From assembly GCA_038213135.1 (NCBI GenBank), contig JBBQTQ010000061.1, positions 1 through 16,067 on the forward strand: 16,067 nt of DNA. The letters run 5' to 3'. The translations under genes and the position numbers were made by a program. The DNA comes from JBBQTQ01 sp038213135 (lineage in GTDB: Bacteria > Actinomycetota > Thermoleophilia > Gaiellales > Gaiellaceae). Each line of letters begins with the position of its first letter. Position 1 is the stretch's first letter. This document shows, piece after piece, positions 6,562-13,093 of this stretch. Below the pieces are notes generated by a model. It did no database searches and was not told the origin of the DNA. It saw only the letters and a list, made by a program, of their open reading frames with translations.

Positions 6562-6659
6562 GCACTCAGAGTACCCCGATCGAGGGATTTCGCCACCCCC
6601 GAAGTTCCTCTAGGCACAAAGGCGATTTCGCGCCACGATCGGCGCCCCGAAGGGGGAGG
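6562..6659. promoter_or_regulatory. Divergent intergenic region with a second Shine-Dalgarno
   Basis: The region lies between the InlB-repeat gene and the decayed beta-helix gene and should hold both promoters. GGGGGAGG at 6652-6659 is six nt before the ATG at 6666. On the minus strand TACTCT (6572-6567) is a weak -10 candidate for the InlB-repeat gene. No clear -35 boxes were found. Confidence 0.4.
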
Positions 6660-6665
6660 CTGGAA

Positions 6666-7256
6666 ATGAAGGGGAGAGGACTGGTACTGCTGGGCATTGC
6701 CGCGGCGTTCTTCGCCGACCACGCTCGTCGTCGACAACACGAGCGTCTTCGTCTCGTGCGAGGGGACGCTGTTCCCGTACCAGACGATCTAGGGCGCGAT
6801 CAACACGGTTGCGCCGGGCCCGGGCGTGCTCGCCGACGGCTCGGCGAAGTTCACGCTCCAACGGTTTCTCGAGCCGCAACGACCAGGTCGTCCACCTCGA
6901 CTCGCCTGGCGCGATGACCGGGGACGAGCACAGGCTGGACGATCGCCGGGAACGTCATCCAGGACGCAACCCTGACGGGAATCGAGGTCACCGCGACCAT
7001 GACGCTCACGAGGAGCAAGTTCCTCGGCAACGTCGCGCAGTTCAACGGTGGCAACGGAATCGAGCTCGGCGGCGGCACGAGCGGCAACGTCCTGACGCGC
7101 AACGTCGCGAAGGCCAACACCCAGGATTGCGTCGACAAGACGGGAGTCCGCGCCAGGCCCGCCAACACCTGGACGAGAATGAGCAACGTCGGCGACACGC
7201 AGAACCGCAACGGGCTCTGCCTGACGGCGCACACGACCTTGCCGGGCTTCCCGTAA
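6666..7256 (+). pseudogene. Decayed secreted right-handed beta-helix protein gene
   Basis: A good Shine-Dalgarno and ATG open into a signal-like start (MKGRGLVLLGIAAAFFA), but the frame then leaves protein-like sequence. In the next frame, 6718-6790 reads TTLVVDNTSVFVSCEG and LFPYQTI, then a TAG at 6790-6792, then GAINTVAPG. This is the start of a parallel beta-helix protein (usually YQTIQ-A-AIN-x-A-x-PG), with TAG where a Gln CAG is expected. Further on, 6936-7256 in the first frame reads beta-helix rungs: WTIAGNVIQDATLTGIEV, GGNGIELGGGTSGNVLTRN, and a Cys-containing end stopping at TAA 7254-7256. Joining the parts needs at least two frameshifts and the nonsense change. The intact product would be a pectate-lyase-like or NosD-like secreted protein. 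Assembly or read errors are the alternative, though flanking genes are intact. Confidence 0.65.
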
Positions 7257-7287
7257 CTCGCGCGCCCCTTTACCTCGATTTTGCGAT

Positions 7288-7315
7288 TGGGTTACCCGGC
7301 GCTTGCGCCAACCCA
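7288..7315. repeat. Inverted repeat upstream of the DUF1800 operon
   Basis: TGGGTT (7288-7293) pairs with AACCCA (7310-7315), and GGCGC (7298-7302) with GCGCC (7305-7309). The loop is TT and ACCC is an unpaired bulge on the left side. It ends one base before the -10 candidate TAGAAC. It could be an operator or a hairpin ending transcription from the decayed gene. There is no T-tract, so an intrinsic terminator is unlikely. Confidence 0.45.
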
Positions 7316-7316
7316 G

Positions 7317-7322
7317 TAGAAC
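7317..7322 (+). promoter_or_regulatory. -10 candidate for a leaderless DUF1800 operon message
   Basis: TAGAAC is followed by six nt and the GTG at 7329. No Shine-Dalgarno is present in front of this GTG, and the spacing is the same as in other starts of this window. The -35 is not evident. Confidence 0.4.
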
Positions 7323-7328
7323 CCGACT

Positions 7329-8666
7329 GTGCTGAAGACCGCGACCGGCCTCCCCGTCTACACAAAGGCTTTCGGCGCAGCCGAGGCGAGCCGGTTGCTC
7401 TGGCGTGCCGGCTTCGGCCCGAGGAAGGGCGACGTCGCGAGGCTTGCCAAGCTCGGGCTGCACGGCGCGGTCAAGTCTCTGACCGAGCCGGCGGCCGAGC
7501 AGCTGACGGGACCGCCACCGACCGACGGCCGCTTCCCGATCGCCCCGAACGACGCCGTCGGCCACGACCACCTCTGGTGGCTCGACAAGATGGTCCGCAC
7601 GAACCGGCCGCTGATCGAGCGGATGGCACTGATCTGGCACGACTGGTTCGCGACCTCGAACACGGGCGTCCGTCAGCAGTCGCTGATGCTCCAGCAGAAC
7701 CAGCTCTTCCGCGACAACGCGCTCGGCTCGATGTCCGACCTCCTGAAGGCGGTGACAGTCGATCCGGCGATGCTGCTCTGGCTGAACGGCGTCCAGAACA
7801 CGCTCCGCTCCCCGAACGAGAACTACGGCCGCGAGATGATGGAGCTCTTCACGCTCGGTGCGAGCCGCGGCTACACCGAGGACGACGTCCGCGAACAGGC
7901 CCGCGCGCTCACAGGCTGGACGGCCACGCAGCTACCCGGCGCGGGCGCGACCGACTTCCGCTACGAGCCGCGCCTGCACGATCCGGGGACGAAGACGATC
8001 TTCGGCCAGTCGGGGACGTTCACCTGGGAGGACTCCTGCCGGCTCTGCCTCTCGAACCCGCAGCACCCGTCGTACTTCGTCAAGAAGCTCTGGAGCTACT
8101 TCGTGCCGACCCCGCCTGACAAGGCGACGGAGGCCGGCCTCGAGGCGCTCTACAGCGCCGACCACCAGGTGAAGCCGGTCGTCGAGGCGATCCTGCAGCA
8201 CCACGCTCTCTACACCGGGCCGCGACTGACGAAACCGCCGGTCGTCTACACGGCCGGTCTCCTCCGCGCGACCGGGCGCGGGATCGACTCGTCGCTCTGG
8301 TGGAAGCTCGACACCCTGGCCGGCCAGCGGCTCTTCTACCCGCCGAACGTCGGCGGCTGGGACGACTCGCGCTGGCTCGACACCTCGACCTTCCGGGGGC
8401 GCTGGTTCGTCGCGATGCTCGCGCTCGATCCGGTGCGGATCAACGAGCAGAGCGGCGACTCCTCGCTGCCGGCCGAGCCGAAGAAGCTCGTCGACCATGC
8501 CGCCGACTTTCTGCTGACCACGATCACGCCGGACAGCCGCATCCTGCTGAACCGGTTCGCCAAGGCCGCGTTGCCCCAGGCCCAGCGCTTCGGCAACGCA
8601 CCCGCGATCGTCGTCAACTCGCTCCGCCAGCTGATCGCCACCTCTCCCGACTACCACACGTCCTGA
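7329..8666 (+). CDS. DUF1800 domain-containing protein
   Basis: The product is 445 residues from a GTG start and is close to full family length. Conserved DUF1800 signatures appear in order: RLLWRAGFGPRKGDV (residues 22-36), ERMALIWHDWFATS (97-110), QLFRDNALG (125-133), MLLWLNG (148-154), PNENYGREMMELFTLG (162-177), YTEDDVREQARALTGW (182-197), KTIFGQSGTF (222-231), then CRLCL..PQHPSYFVKKLWSYF (237-258) with a CxxC. The family is widespread beside DUF1501 genes, and its biochemical function is not established. No signal peptide is seen, so it may be cytoplasmic or carried out with its Tat partner. Its TGA overlaps the DUF1501 ATG by one base (TGATG), indicating a coupled operon. Confidence 0.93.
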   Translation: MLKTATGLPVYTKAFGAAEASRLLWRAGFGPRKGDVARLAKLGLHGAVKSLTEPAAEQLTGPPPTDGRFPIAPNDAVGHDHLWWLDKMVRTNRPLIERMALIWHDWFATSNTGVRQQSLMLQQNQLFRDNALGSMSDLLKAVTVDPAMLLWLNGVQNTLRSPNENYGREMMELFTLGASRGYTEDDVREQARALTGWTATQLPGAGATDFRYEPRLHDPGTKTIFGQSGTFTWEDSCRLCLSNPQHPSYFVKKLWSYFVPTPPDKATEAGLEALYSADHQVKPVVEAILQHHALYTGPRLTKPPVVYTAGLLRATGRGIDSSLWWKLDTLAGQRLFYPPNVGGWDDSRWLDTSTFRGRWFVAMLALDPVRINEQSGDSSLPAEPKKLVDHAADFLLTTITPDSRILLNRFAKAALPQAQRFGNAPAIVVNSLRQLIATSPDYHTS

Positions 8667-10066
8667 TGCGGGCTGCCTGCTCGTGCAACGAGTTCTCCCG
8701 GGCTGAGTTGCTGCGCCGCAGTGCCGCACAGGCCGGCAACGGGCTCCCGGCGATCGAGCCGGGAATGCCCGTGCCGGCTGGAACTGGACTCAGCCGCCGC
8801 GACTTCCTGATCGGCGGGCTCGGCACGAGCCTCGCCGTCTACGGCGGCGGGAAGCTGAGCGCCGCGCTGCTCCAGAACGGGATCGCGCAGGCGGCCGCAT
8901 TCGCAACGCCGAGCGATCGCATCCTCGTCTCGATCTTCCTCGACGGCGGCGCCGACTCGCTCTCGTTGCTCTTCCCGAACGGCGACCCGCAGTACCGGGT
9001 GCTCCGGCCGCGGCTCGCGCTGCCCGCCTCGTCGGGGATCGCGTTCGCCGAGGACAGCCGCCTGCTCTGGCATCCGTCGCTCGCCGGCCTGGCGGCGCTG
9101 CACACCGAGGGCAAGGTGACGGTGCTGCCGGCGGTCGGCTACGACCATCCGGACAAGTCGCACTTCACCTCGCGCCACTACTGGCAGGTCGGCGCGACCG
9201 ACCACTCGCTGCTGACCGGCTGGATGGGCCGCTACCTCGACGCTTACGGCGTGCCGGACAACCCGCTGCAGGGACTGTCCCTCGACGCCACGCTCCACCC
9301 CGAGCTGGCGACCGCCAAGGTCCCGGTCTCGACGCTCGACGCGCCCGACAACTACGACTTCTCGCTGCCGCAGATCAAGCTGCCGCTGCAGCCGCAGATC
9401 ATGGCGATGGTCTCCGACCTCGGGGCGCGCCACTCGAAGGCTTCCGATCCGGCTCTGCGCCAGGCCGGCGAGGTGGCGAGCCAGGTGCAGCGGCTGCGCT
9501 CGCAGCTGCGTCCGTTCCAGGGCGCCGACGGCTCCGCCACGGTGAAGAGCCCGGTCGCCTACCCGGCGAGCCAGGACTCGTTCCCGCACCGGCTCGCGGG
9601 CCTCGCCGCGATGCTCGCGCTCGGCTTGCCTCTGCGCACGGTCGCCCTCCGCGCGCCCGGGATGTACGACACGCACGCGGCGCAGGCGAACACGCTCGCG
9701 CAGGGGCTCAAGCTCACCTCCGACTCCCTGCTCTCGTTCCAGCGCGACCTCGAGGCGCGCGGCGTCGCCGACAAGGTGCTCGTCCACGTCTGGTCGGAAT
9801 TCGGCCGCCGCGCGAAGGAGAACGGCTCGCAGGGAACCGACCACGGCGCCGCCGGCACGGGCTTCCTGATCGGCTCGCGCGTCGCGGGCGGGATGCTCGG
9901 CGAGTTCCCGGGCCTCTCCGGCGGGCTCGACGACCAGGGCAACCTGAAGCCGACCTCGGACTTCCGTGGCGTCTACGCGGCGCTGCTCGAGCAGTGGCTC
10001 GGCGCCGACGCCTCGAAGATCATCCCGGGCGCGAGCTCCTTCGCCCGGCCTACGCTGCTGAAGTGA
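8666..10066 (+). CDS. DUF1501 family protein with Tat signal
   Basis: The product is 466 residues. A twin-arginine signal, LSRRDFLIGGLGTSLAVYGGG, lies at residues 42-61 after a 41-residue N-terminal extension that contains C5 and C7. The mature part has the DUF1501 pattern: LVSIFLDGGADSLSLLFP, the LPAVGYDHPDKSHFTSRHYWQ region, then VHVWSEFGRRAKENGSQGTDHGAAGTGFLIG near the C-terminus, where the SEFGR and GTDHGAAG blocks are family hallmarks. The fold is related to the alkaline phosphatase/sulfatase superfamily; substrate and activity are unknown. Tat export implies folding, perhaps with metal, before export. The start overlaps the DUF1800 stop and its own stop overlaps the next start (GTGA), so three genes are translationally coupled. 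Confidence 0.93.
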   Translation: MRAACSCNEFSRAELLRRSAAQAGNGLPAIEPGMPVPAGTGLSRRDFLIGGLGTSLAVYGGGKLSAALLQNGIAQAAAFATPSDRILVSIFLDGGADSLSLLFPNGDPQYRVLRPRLALPASSGIAFAEDSRLLWHPSLAGLAALHTEGKVTVLPAVGYDHPDKSHFTSRHYWQVGATDHSLLTGWMGRYLDAYGVPDNPLQGLSLDATLHPELATAKVPVSTLDAPDNYDFSLPQIKLPLQPQIMAMVSDLGARHSKASDPALRQAGEVASQVQRLRSQLRPFQGADGSATVKSPVAYPASQDSFPHRLAGLAAMLALGLPLRTVALRAPGMYDTHAAQANTLAQGLKLTSDSLLSFQRDLEARGVADKVLVHVWSEFGRRAKENGSQGTDHGAAGTGFLIGSRVAGGMLGEFPGLSGGLDDQGNLKPTSDFRGVYAALLEQWLGADASKIIPGASSFARPTLLK

Positions 10067-10398
10067 GCCTCCTCCTCGCGCTCCTGGCGCTCGTCGCGGG
10101 CGGGGTTTCGCCGCCTGCACGTGTCCAGGTCGGTGCGGCGGAGTTCTCCTTCACGCTCTCGCGGCCGACGATCAAGGCCGGCACTGCGATCGTCGAGCTC
10201 GTCAACTTCGGCGAGGACCCGCACGACCTGCGCCTGCAACGGGTCGGCGGCAAGCACGTCTACGCGATCGGGCAGACCCGCCCCGGCGACGCCGTCGACA
10301 AGACGTTCAAGCTGCTACCCGGTCGATACCAGCTCTGGTGCTCGATCGCCGACCACCGCAAGCTCGGGATGCACGCGACGCTCGTCGTGAAGTCCTAG
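10063..10398 (+). CDS. Small secreted cupredoxin-like copper protein
   Basis: The product is 111 residues from a GTG inside the GTGA shared with the DUF1501 stop. A hydrophobic signal peptide occupies about residues 1-17. The mature domain has the single-domain cupredoxin pattern: EFSFTLSRPTIKAGTA, then VELVNFGEDPHDLRL with H54, and the ligand loop LWCSIADHRKLGM with C93, H98 and M103 (C-x4-H-x4-M). H54, C93, H98 and M103 are a complete type 1 (blue) copper site, so it should be an electron carrier outside the membrane. It is last in the DUF1800-DUF1501 operon, which suggests it exchanges electrons with, or supplies copper to, that system; this is inference. Confidence 0.85.
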   Translation: MSLLLALLALVAGGVSPPARVQVGAAEFSFTLSRPTIKAGTAIVELVNFGEDPHDLRLQRVGGKHVYAIGQTRPGDAVDKTFKLLPGRYQLWCSIADHRKLGMHATLVVKS

Positions 10399-10458
10399 CG
10401 AGGGCGATGAGCACGAGGGCTCTGCGCGCCGGCCGACCCTAGCTCCCGCCGAGGCGGC

Positions 10459-11637
10459 TTACAAGTAGCCGAGCGGGTCGACCGGATTGCCGTTGACCCG
10501 TACCTCGAAATCGAGGTGCGGGCCGGTCGAGAAGCCCGTGTTTCCGACGTAGCCGATCACCTCGCCCTGGCCGACGTTCTGCCCGACCGAGACCGCGATC
10601 TGCGACTGGTGGCCGTAGGTCGTGGCGAGCCCGCCGCCGTGGTCGATGATCACGAAGTTGCCGAAGCCGCCATACCAGCCGGCGTAGATCACCTTCCCGG
10701 AGGCGGCCGCGTGGATCGGCGTCCCGGTGTTCGCCGCGATGTCGAGCCCGTAGTGGAAGCCGCCCCAGCGCGGGCCGAAGCCGCTCGTGATCGGGCCCGA
10801 GACCGGCCAGATCAGGCCGGCCGCCGAGGGGCTCGTGTCGACAGGCCCCGAACTGACTCCCTGCGTCTTTCGCAGGAGCGCGGTCAGCGCGATGTCCTTG
10901 GCGCGCAGCACGCGGATCTCGCCCGCCTCCCGGCGCTCGCCTGCGGAGAGGTCTTGGAGCTGGCCGCGCCGCCGGTCCCGCAGGCCCTTCAGTCGGTCGC
11001 GGCCCGACGCGAGCTGGTCGCGGATCGCGCGTGCCTCGCTGACGCGGAAGGCGATCGCGCGCGTCTCGGCGAGCACGTACTTCCGCGCGACGGTCGTCTT
11101 GCCGAGCTGGTCGGTGACGAACACTTTCGCCGTCCCGACCCTTGTCGCGATCGCGTGGTCCTGGGCGCCGATCCGGTGTGCGTAGTCGAAGCCGTCGAGG
11201 AAGTCGGTGAAGCTGCGGGCCGACAGCACGAGCGAGAGCGTGCTCACCGGCTCCGACTCGTAGATCGCGACCAGCCGTTGGCTGAGCCGGTCGACCGCGA
11301 TCCGGTACTGGCCACGCAGGAAGTGGAGGCGGTCGGTCTGGAGCTGGAAGAGCGCGTCGAGCCTGTTCAGCTTGATCTCGCGGAGTACGAGCTCGTGGTA
11401 GATCGGCTCCAGGTGGGCGGTCGCGGCGTTCACCTGCTGCGCGATCGAACGGATCTGGCCCGAGACGGAGTCGATCTGCGACTGGAGCACGTTCGCCTTC
11501 TGCTTCGACCGCGCGACGTGGGCGTTCAGCTGCGCGAGCCGCTGCTCAACCTGGCGGCGCTGCTGGGCGTTGTCGGCGGCCGCCGGTGCGGCGATCGCGA
11601 GCAACGCGAGCAGGGGTGGCAAGAGACGACGAGGCAT
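10459..11637 (-). CDS. Secreted coiled-coil M23 (LytM) peptidase family protein with variant zinc site
   Basis: The product is 392 residues from ATG. A signal peptide (MPRRLLPPLLALLAIAAPAAA) is followed by long heptad-like helices, about residues 24-125 and 170-258. A C-terminal M23 domain occupies about 275-392. This is the architecture of EnvC/NlpD-type and mycobacterial RipA-partner-type cell-wall proteins. Zinc-site residues visible are H295 and D299 (FHYGLD), H343 (TYGHQS) and H374, but the usual H-L-H-F-E is H-L-D-F-E, so the third zinc ligand is D376. The family cleaves peptide cross-bridges of peptidoglycan; degenerate members instead activate amidases. Either role is possible here. 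It is transcribed alone, divergently from the cytochrome gene across a 54-bp gap. Confidence 0.9.
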   Translation of the reverse strand: MPRRLLPPLLALLAIAAPAAADNAQQRRQVEQRLAQLNAHVARSKQKANVLQSQIDSVSGQIRSIAQQVNAATAHLEPIYHELVLREIKLNRLDALFQLQTDRLHFLRGQYRIAVDRLSQRLVAIYESEPVSTLSLVLSARSFTDFLDGFDYAHRIGAQDHAIATRVGTAKVFVTDQLGKTTVARKYVLAETRAIAFRVSEARAIRDQLASGRDRLKGLRDRRRGQLQDLSAGERREAGEIRVLRAKDIALTALLRKTQGVSSGPVDTSPSAAGLIWPVSGPITSGFGPRWGGFHYGLDIAANTGTPIHAAASGKVIYAGWYGGFGNFVIIDHGGGLATTYGHQSQIAVSVGQNVGQGEVIGYVGNTGFSTGPHLDFEVRVNGNPVDPLGYL

Positions 11638-11679
11638 CGAGCGTTCGTTCGGCGTCGGCCCTCACTGCCCTCCCGGGTG

Positions 11680-11685
11680 TAGGCT
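11680..11685 (+). promoter_or_regulatory. -10 candidate for a leaderless cytochrome c message
   Basis: TAGGCT is followed by six nt and the GTG at 11692. The hexamer is identical to the one in front of pdxH. There is no Shine-Dalgarno before the GTG and no clear -35. Confidence 0.45.
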
Positions 11686-11691
11686 CGCCGA

Positions 11692-12474
11692 GTGAGCCCG
11701 GATCCTGCTCGCGCCAAGCGCCGTGACTGGTCGGCAGACGTCGTCGCGGGCGTCGTCGTGCTCCTTTCGATCGGCTGGGGGATCGCCGCAGGTGTCGGAG
11801 GGTTCTTCCTCGGGCGTGAGACGAGGCACCTGTCGGTGGCCGCGGCCACGACCCAGGGCTCGCCGGCGACGTTCGACCCACACGTTGCCGCCGGTGCGCA
11901 CGTGTTCGTCCAGTTCGCCTGCGCTCAGTGCCACGGCATGCAGGGGCGTGGCGGCGTCTCGCCCGATGTTCCCGCCCTCACCTCCGCGGGTGCGCTCACG
12001 TCCCAGCAGCTGCGCTCGATCATCGACCACGGGCTCGGCGCCTCGGCCAATCCGACGAAGCCGTACATGCCGGTCTGGGGCGCGGTCATCTCGAACCAGC
12101 AGGTGAGCGACCTCGTCAGCTACATCAAGGCGAAGCTACCGGCCGTGCCGACCGCGACTCCGCCCGAGATCCCGCAGGGCCAGGGCCAGGCCGTCGAGGG
12201 CTCCGTGCTCTACGTCCGCTACGGCTGCCTCAACTGCCACGGCCCGAACGGCCTCGGCGGCGTGCCCAACCCGCAGGCTCCGGACAAGACGATCCCGCCG
12301 CTCTCGGGCATCGACTTCCGCAAGCAGTTCGACACGGACGCGAAGATCATCGCCGTGATCCGCTCGGGCAGCGTGCTCGGCCGCGCGCCGATCGTGAGCA
12401 TGCCGCACTGGGGCGGGATCATCCCGAACGACCAGCTGCAGGCGCTCGCCGTCTACATCAAGACGCTCAAGTGA
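11692..12474 (+). CDS. Membrane-anchored dihaem cytochrome c
   Basis: The product is 260 residues from GTG. The basic N-terminus (ARAKRRDW) precedes one uncleaved membrane helix at about 16-40, so the rest faces outside. Two class I cytochrome c domains follow. The first has CAQCH at 77-81 and the probable axial Met M126 in KPYMPVWG. The second has CLNCH at 179-183 and M237 in VSMPHWGG. A Pro/Gln-rich linker (about 150-168) joins them. It should carry electrons at the outer face of the membrane, for example between a quinol-oxidising complex and a terminal oxidase or other acceptor; no such complex is in the window. Its stop overlaps the next start (GTGA). Haem attachment would need cytochrome c maturation genes located elsewhere. 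Confidence 0.93.
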   Translation: MSPDPARAKRRDWSADVVAGVVVLLSIGWGIAAGVGGFFLGRETRHLSVAAATTQGSPATFDPHVAAGAHVFVQFACAQCHGMQGRGGVSPDVPALTSAGALTSQQLRSIIDHGLGASANPTKPYMPVWGAVISNQQVSDLVSYIKAKLPAVPTATPPEIPQGQGQAVEGSVLYVRYGCLNCHGPNGLGGVPNPQAPDKTIPPLSGIDFRKQFDTDAKIIAVIRSGSVLGRAPIVSMPHWGGIIPNDQLQALAVYIKTLK

Positions 12475-12743
12475 GCTTTGCCGCCGAGGAGGCCCGCCGC
12501 ATCGGCGAGCAGATCGGCATCGACTGGTCAGCCTCACCATTCGGCGTCGAGCAGTTCCGGATGGGGATGGACGTCGAGCTCGAGCACGGCCTCCACGATC
12601 TCTCGACCAACGTGACCGACGACGACCCGGTCTTCACCGGCAAGATCGCGCTCGCGCATCTCAAGGAGTTCCCCGACTACTACACGCGGTTGCAGCGGAT
12701 GGAGGACGAGGCGCTGCGCGATCGGCAAGACCCGCAGGCCTAA
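12471..12743 (+). CDS. DUF5661 family small protein
   Basis: The product is 90 residues from the GTG that overlaps the cytochrome stop. It contains ARRIGEQIGIDWSASPF, then GVEQFRMGMDVELEHG, TNVTDDDPVFTGKIALAHLKEFPDYYTRL and a Glu-rich end. This pattern is what I recognise as DUF5661, small soluble proteins of unknown function found in bacteria and some archaea. No signal peptide or cysteines are present. The conserved acidic and His residues (ELEHG, IALAHLKEFPDYY) could bind a metal, but that is only a guess. Translational coupling to a dihaem cytochrome is unusual and is the only functional hint. Confidence 0.8.
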   Translation: MSFAAEEARRIGEQIGIDWSASPFGVEQFRMGMDVELEHGLHDLSTNVTDDDPVFTGKIALAHLKEFPDYYTRLQRMEDEALRDRQDPQA

Positions 12744-12787
12744 CGCGCCGACCCGCATGAAACGGCGAGGGGGTTGCGGGACTAATC

Positions 12788-13093
12788 GTGCTCTCATGTT
12801 CTCCCGGCACGATGGCGCGCGTGCATCCGTCGTCGGCTGAGAATACGCCGCGCCTCGCGCCGGTTCGCCGCCGGGTGACCCTGGCCAAGGCGTCGCTCGG
12901 CGCGACCGGGGCGCTCGTGTTCGGCATCGGGATGGTGCTGTCGCGTGCCTACTACTCGGGGCATTCGAAGCAGGCTCCTCGGGCGTTGAGCCCGCCTGCG
13001 GATTTCGTCTCGATCGTTCGTGCGAATCAGCTCGAGGCGGGGATCATCGCGCCGGCCGAGGCGCCTCTCGGGGCCGGCACGTCCGTCTCGTGA
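12788..13093 (+). CDS. Small single-pass membrane protein of unknown function
   Basis: The product is up to 101 residues. The start is uncertain: GTG at 12788 is the longest choice, with ATG at 12812 and GTG at 12821 as alternatives; none has a good Shine-Dalgarno, while ACTAAT/TAATCG just before could be a -10. A basic segment (PVRRRV) precedes one membrane helix at about 33-53 (GATGALVFGIGMVLSRAYY), then a ~45-residue tail outside or inside the membrane. The tail lacks cysteines and any known domain. Its stop overlaps the ApbE start in a GTGA, placing it first in the ApbE cluster. In related actinobacterial clusters this place often holds an FMN-bind domain protein, but I do not see that domain here. 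Confidence 0.6.
   Translation: MLSCSPGTMARVHPSSAENTPRLAPVRRRVTLAKASLGATGALVFGIGMVLSRAYYSGHSKQAPRALSPPADFVSIVRANQLEAGIIAPAEAPLGAGTSVS

Noticed and set aside
8651..10120. 489-codon minus-strand open frame opposite DUF1501
   Set aside because: The translation is low-complexity Arg/Ala/Glu-rich, and DUF1501 on the plus strand has full family motifs and coupled starts.
10445..10460. CCGCC-GA-GGCGG as an intrinsic terminator between the cupredoxin and M23 genes
   Set aside because: The loop would be only two bases, or the stem four base pairs, and no T-tract follows on either strand. The 60-bp gap shows nothing else.
10516..11682. 388-codon plus-strand open frame opposite the M23 gene
   Set aside because: It is a shadow frame with Arg/Asp/Val-rich composition; the M23 frame has a signal peptide and active-site motifs.
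12744..12787. Regulatory element between the DUF5661 gene and the small membrane protein gene
   Set aside because: The 44-bp gap has a G-rich run (GAGGGGG at 12767) too far from the candidate starts to be a normal ribosome site, and only a weak -10-like ACTAAT; not enough to call.
12902..12920. SLGATG in the small membrane protein as an ApbE flavinylation site
   Set aside because: The known motif needs S/T-G-A-(T/S) in a defined context on a folded FMN-bind domain. Here an extra Leu intervenes and the segment is in the predicted membrane helix.
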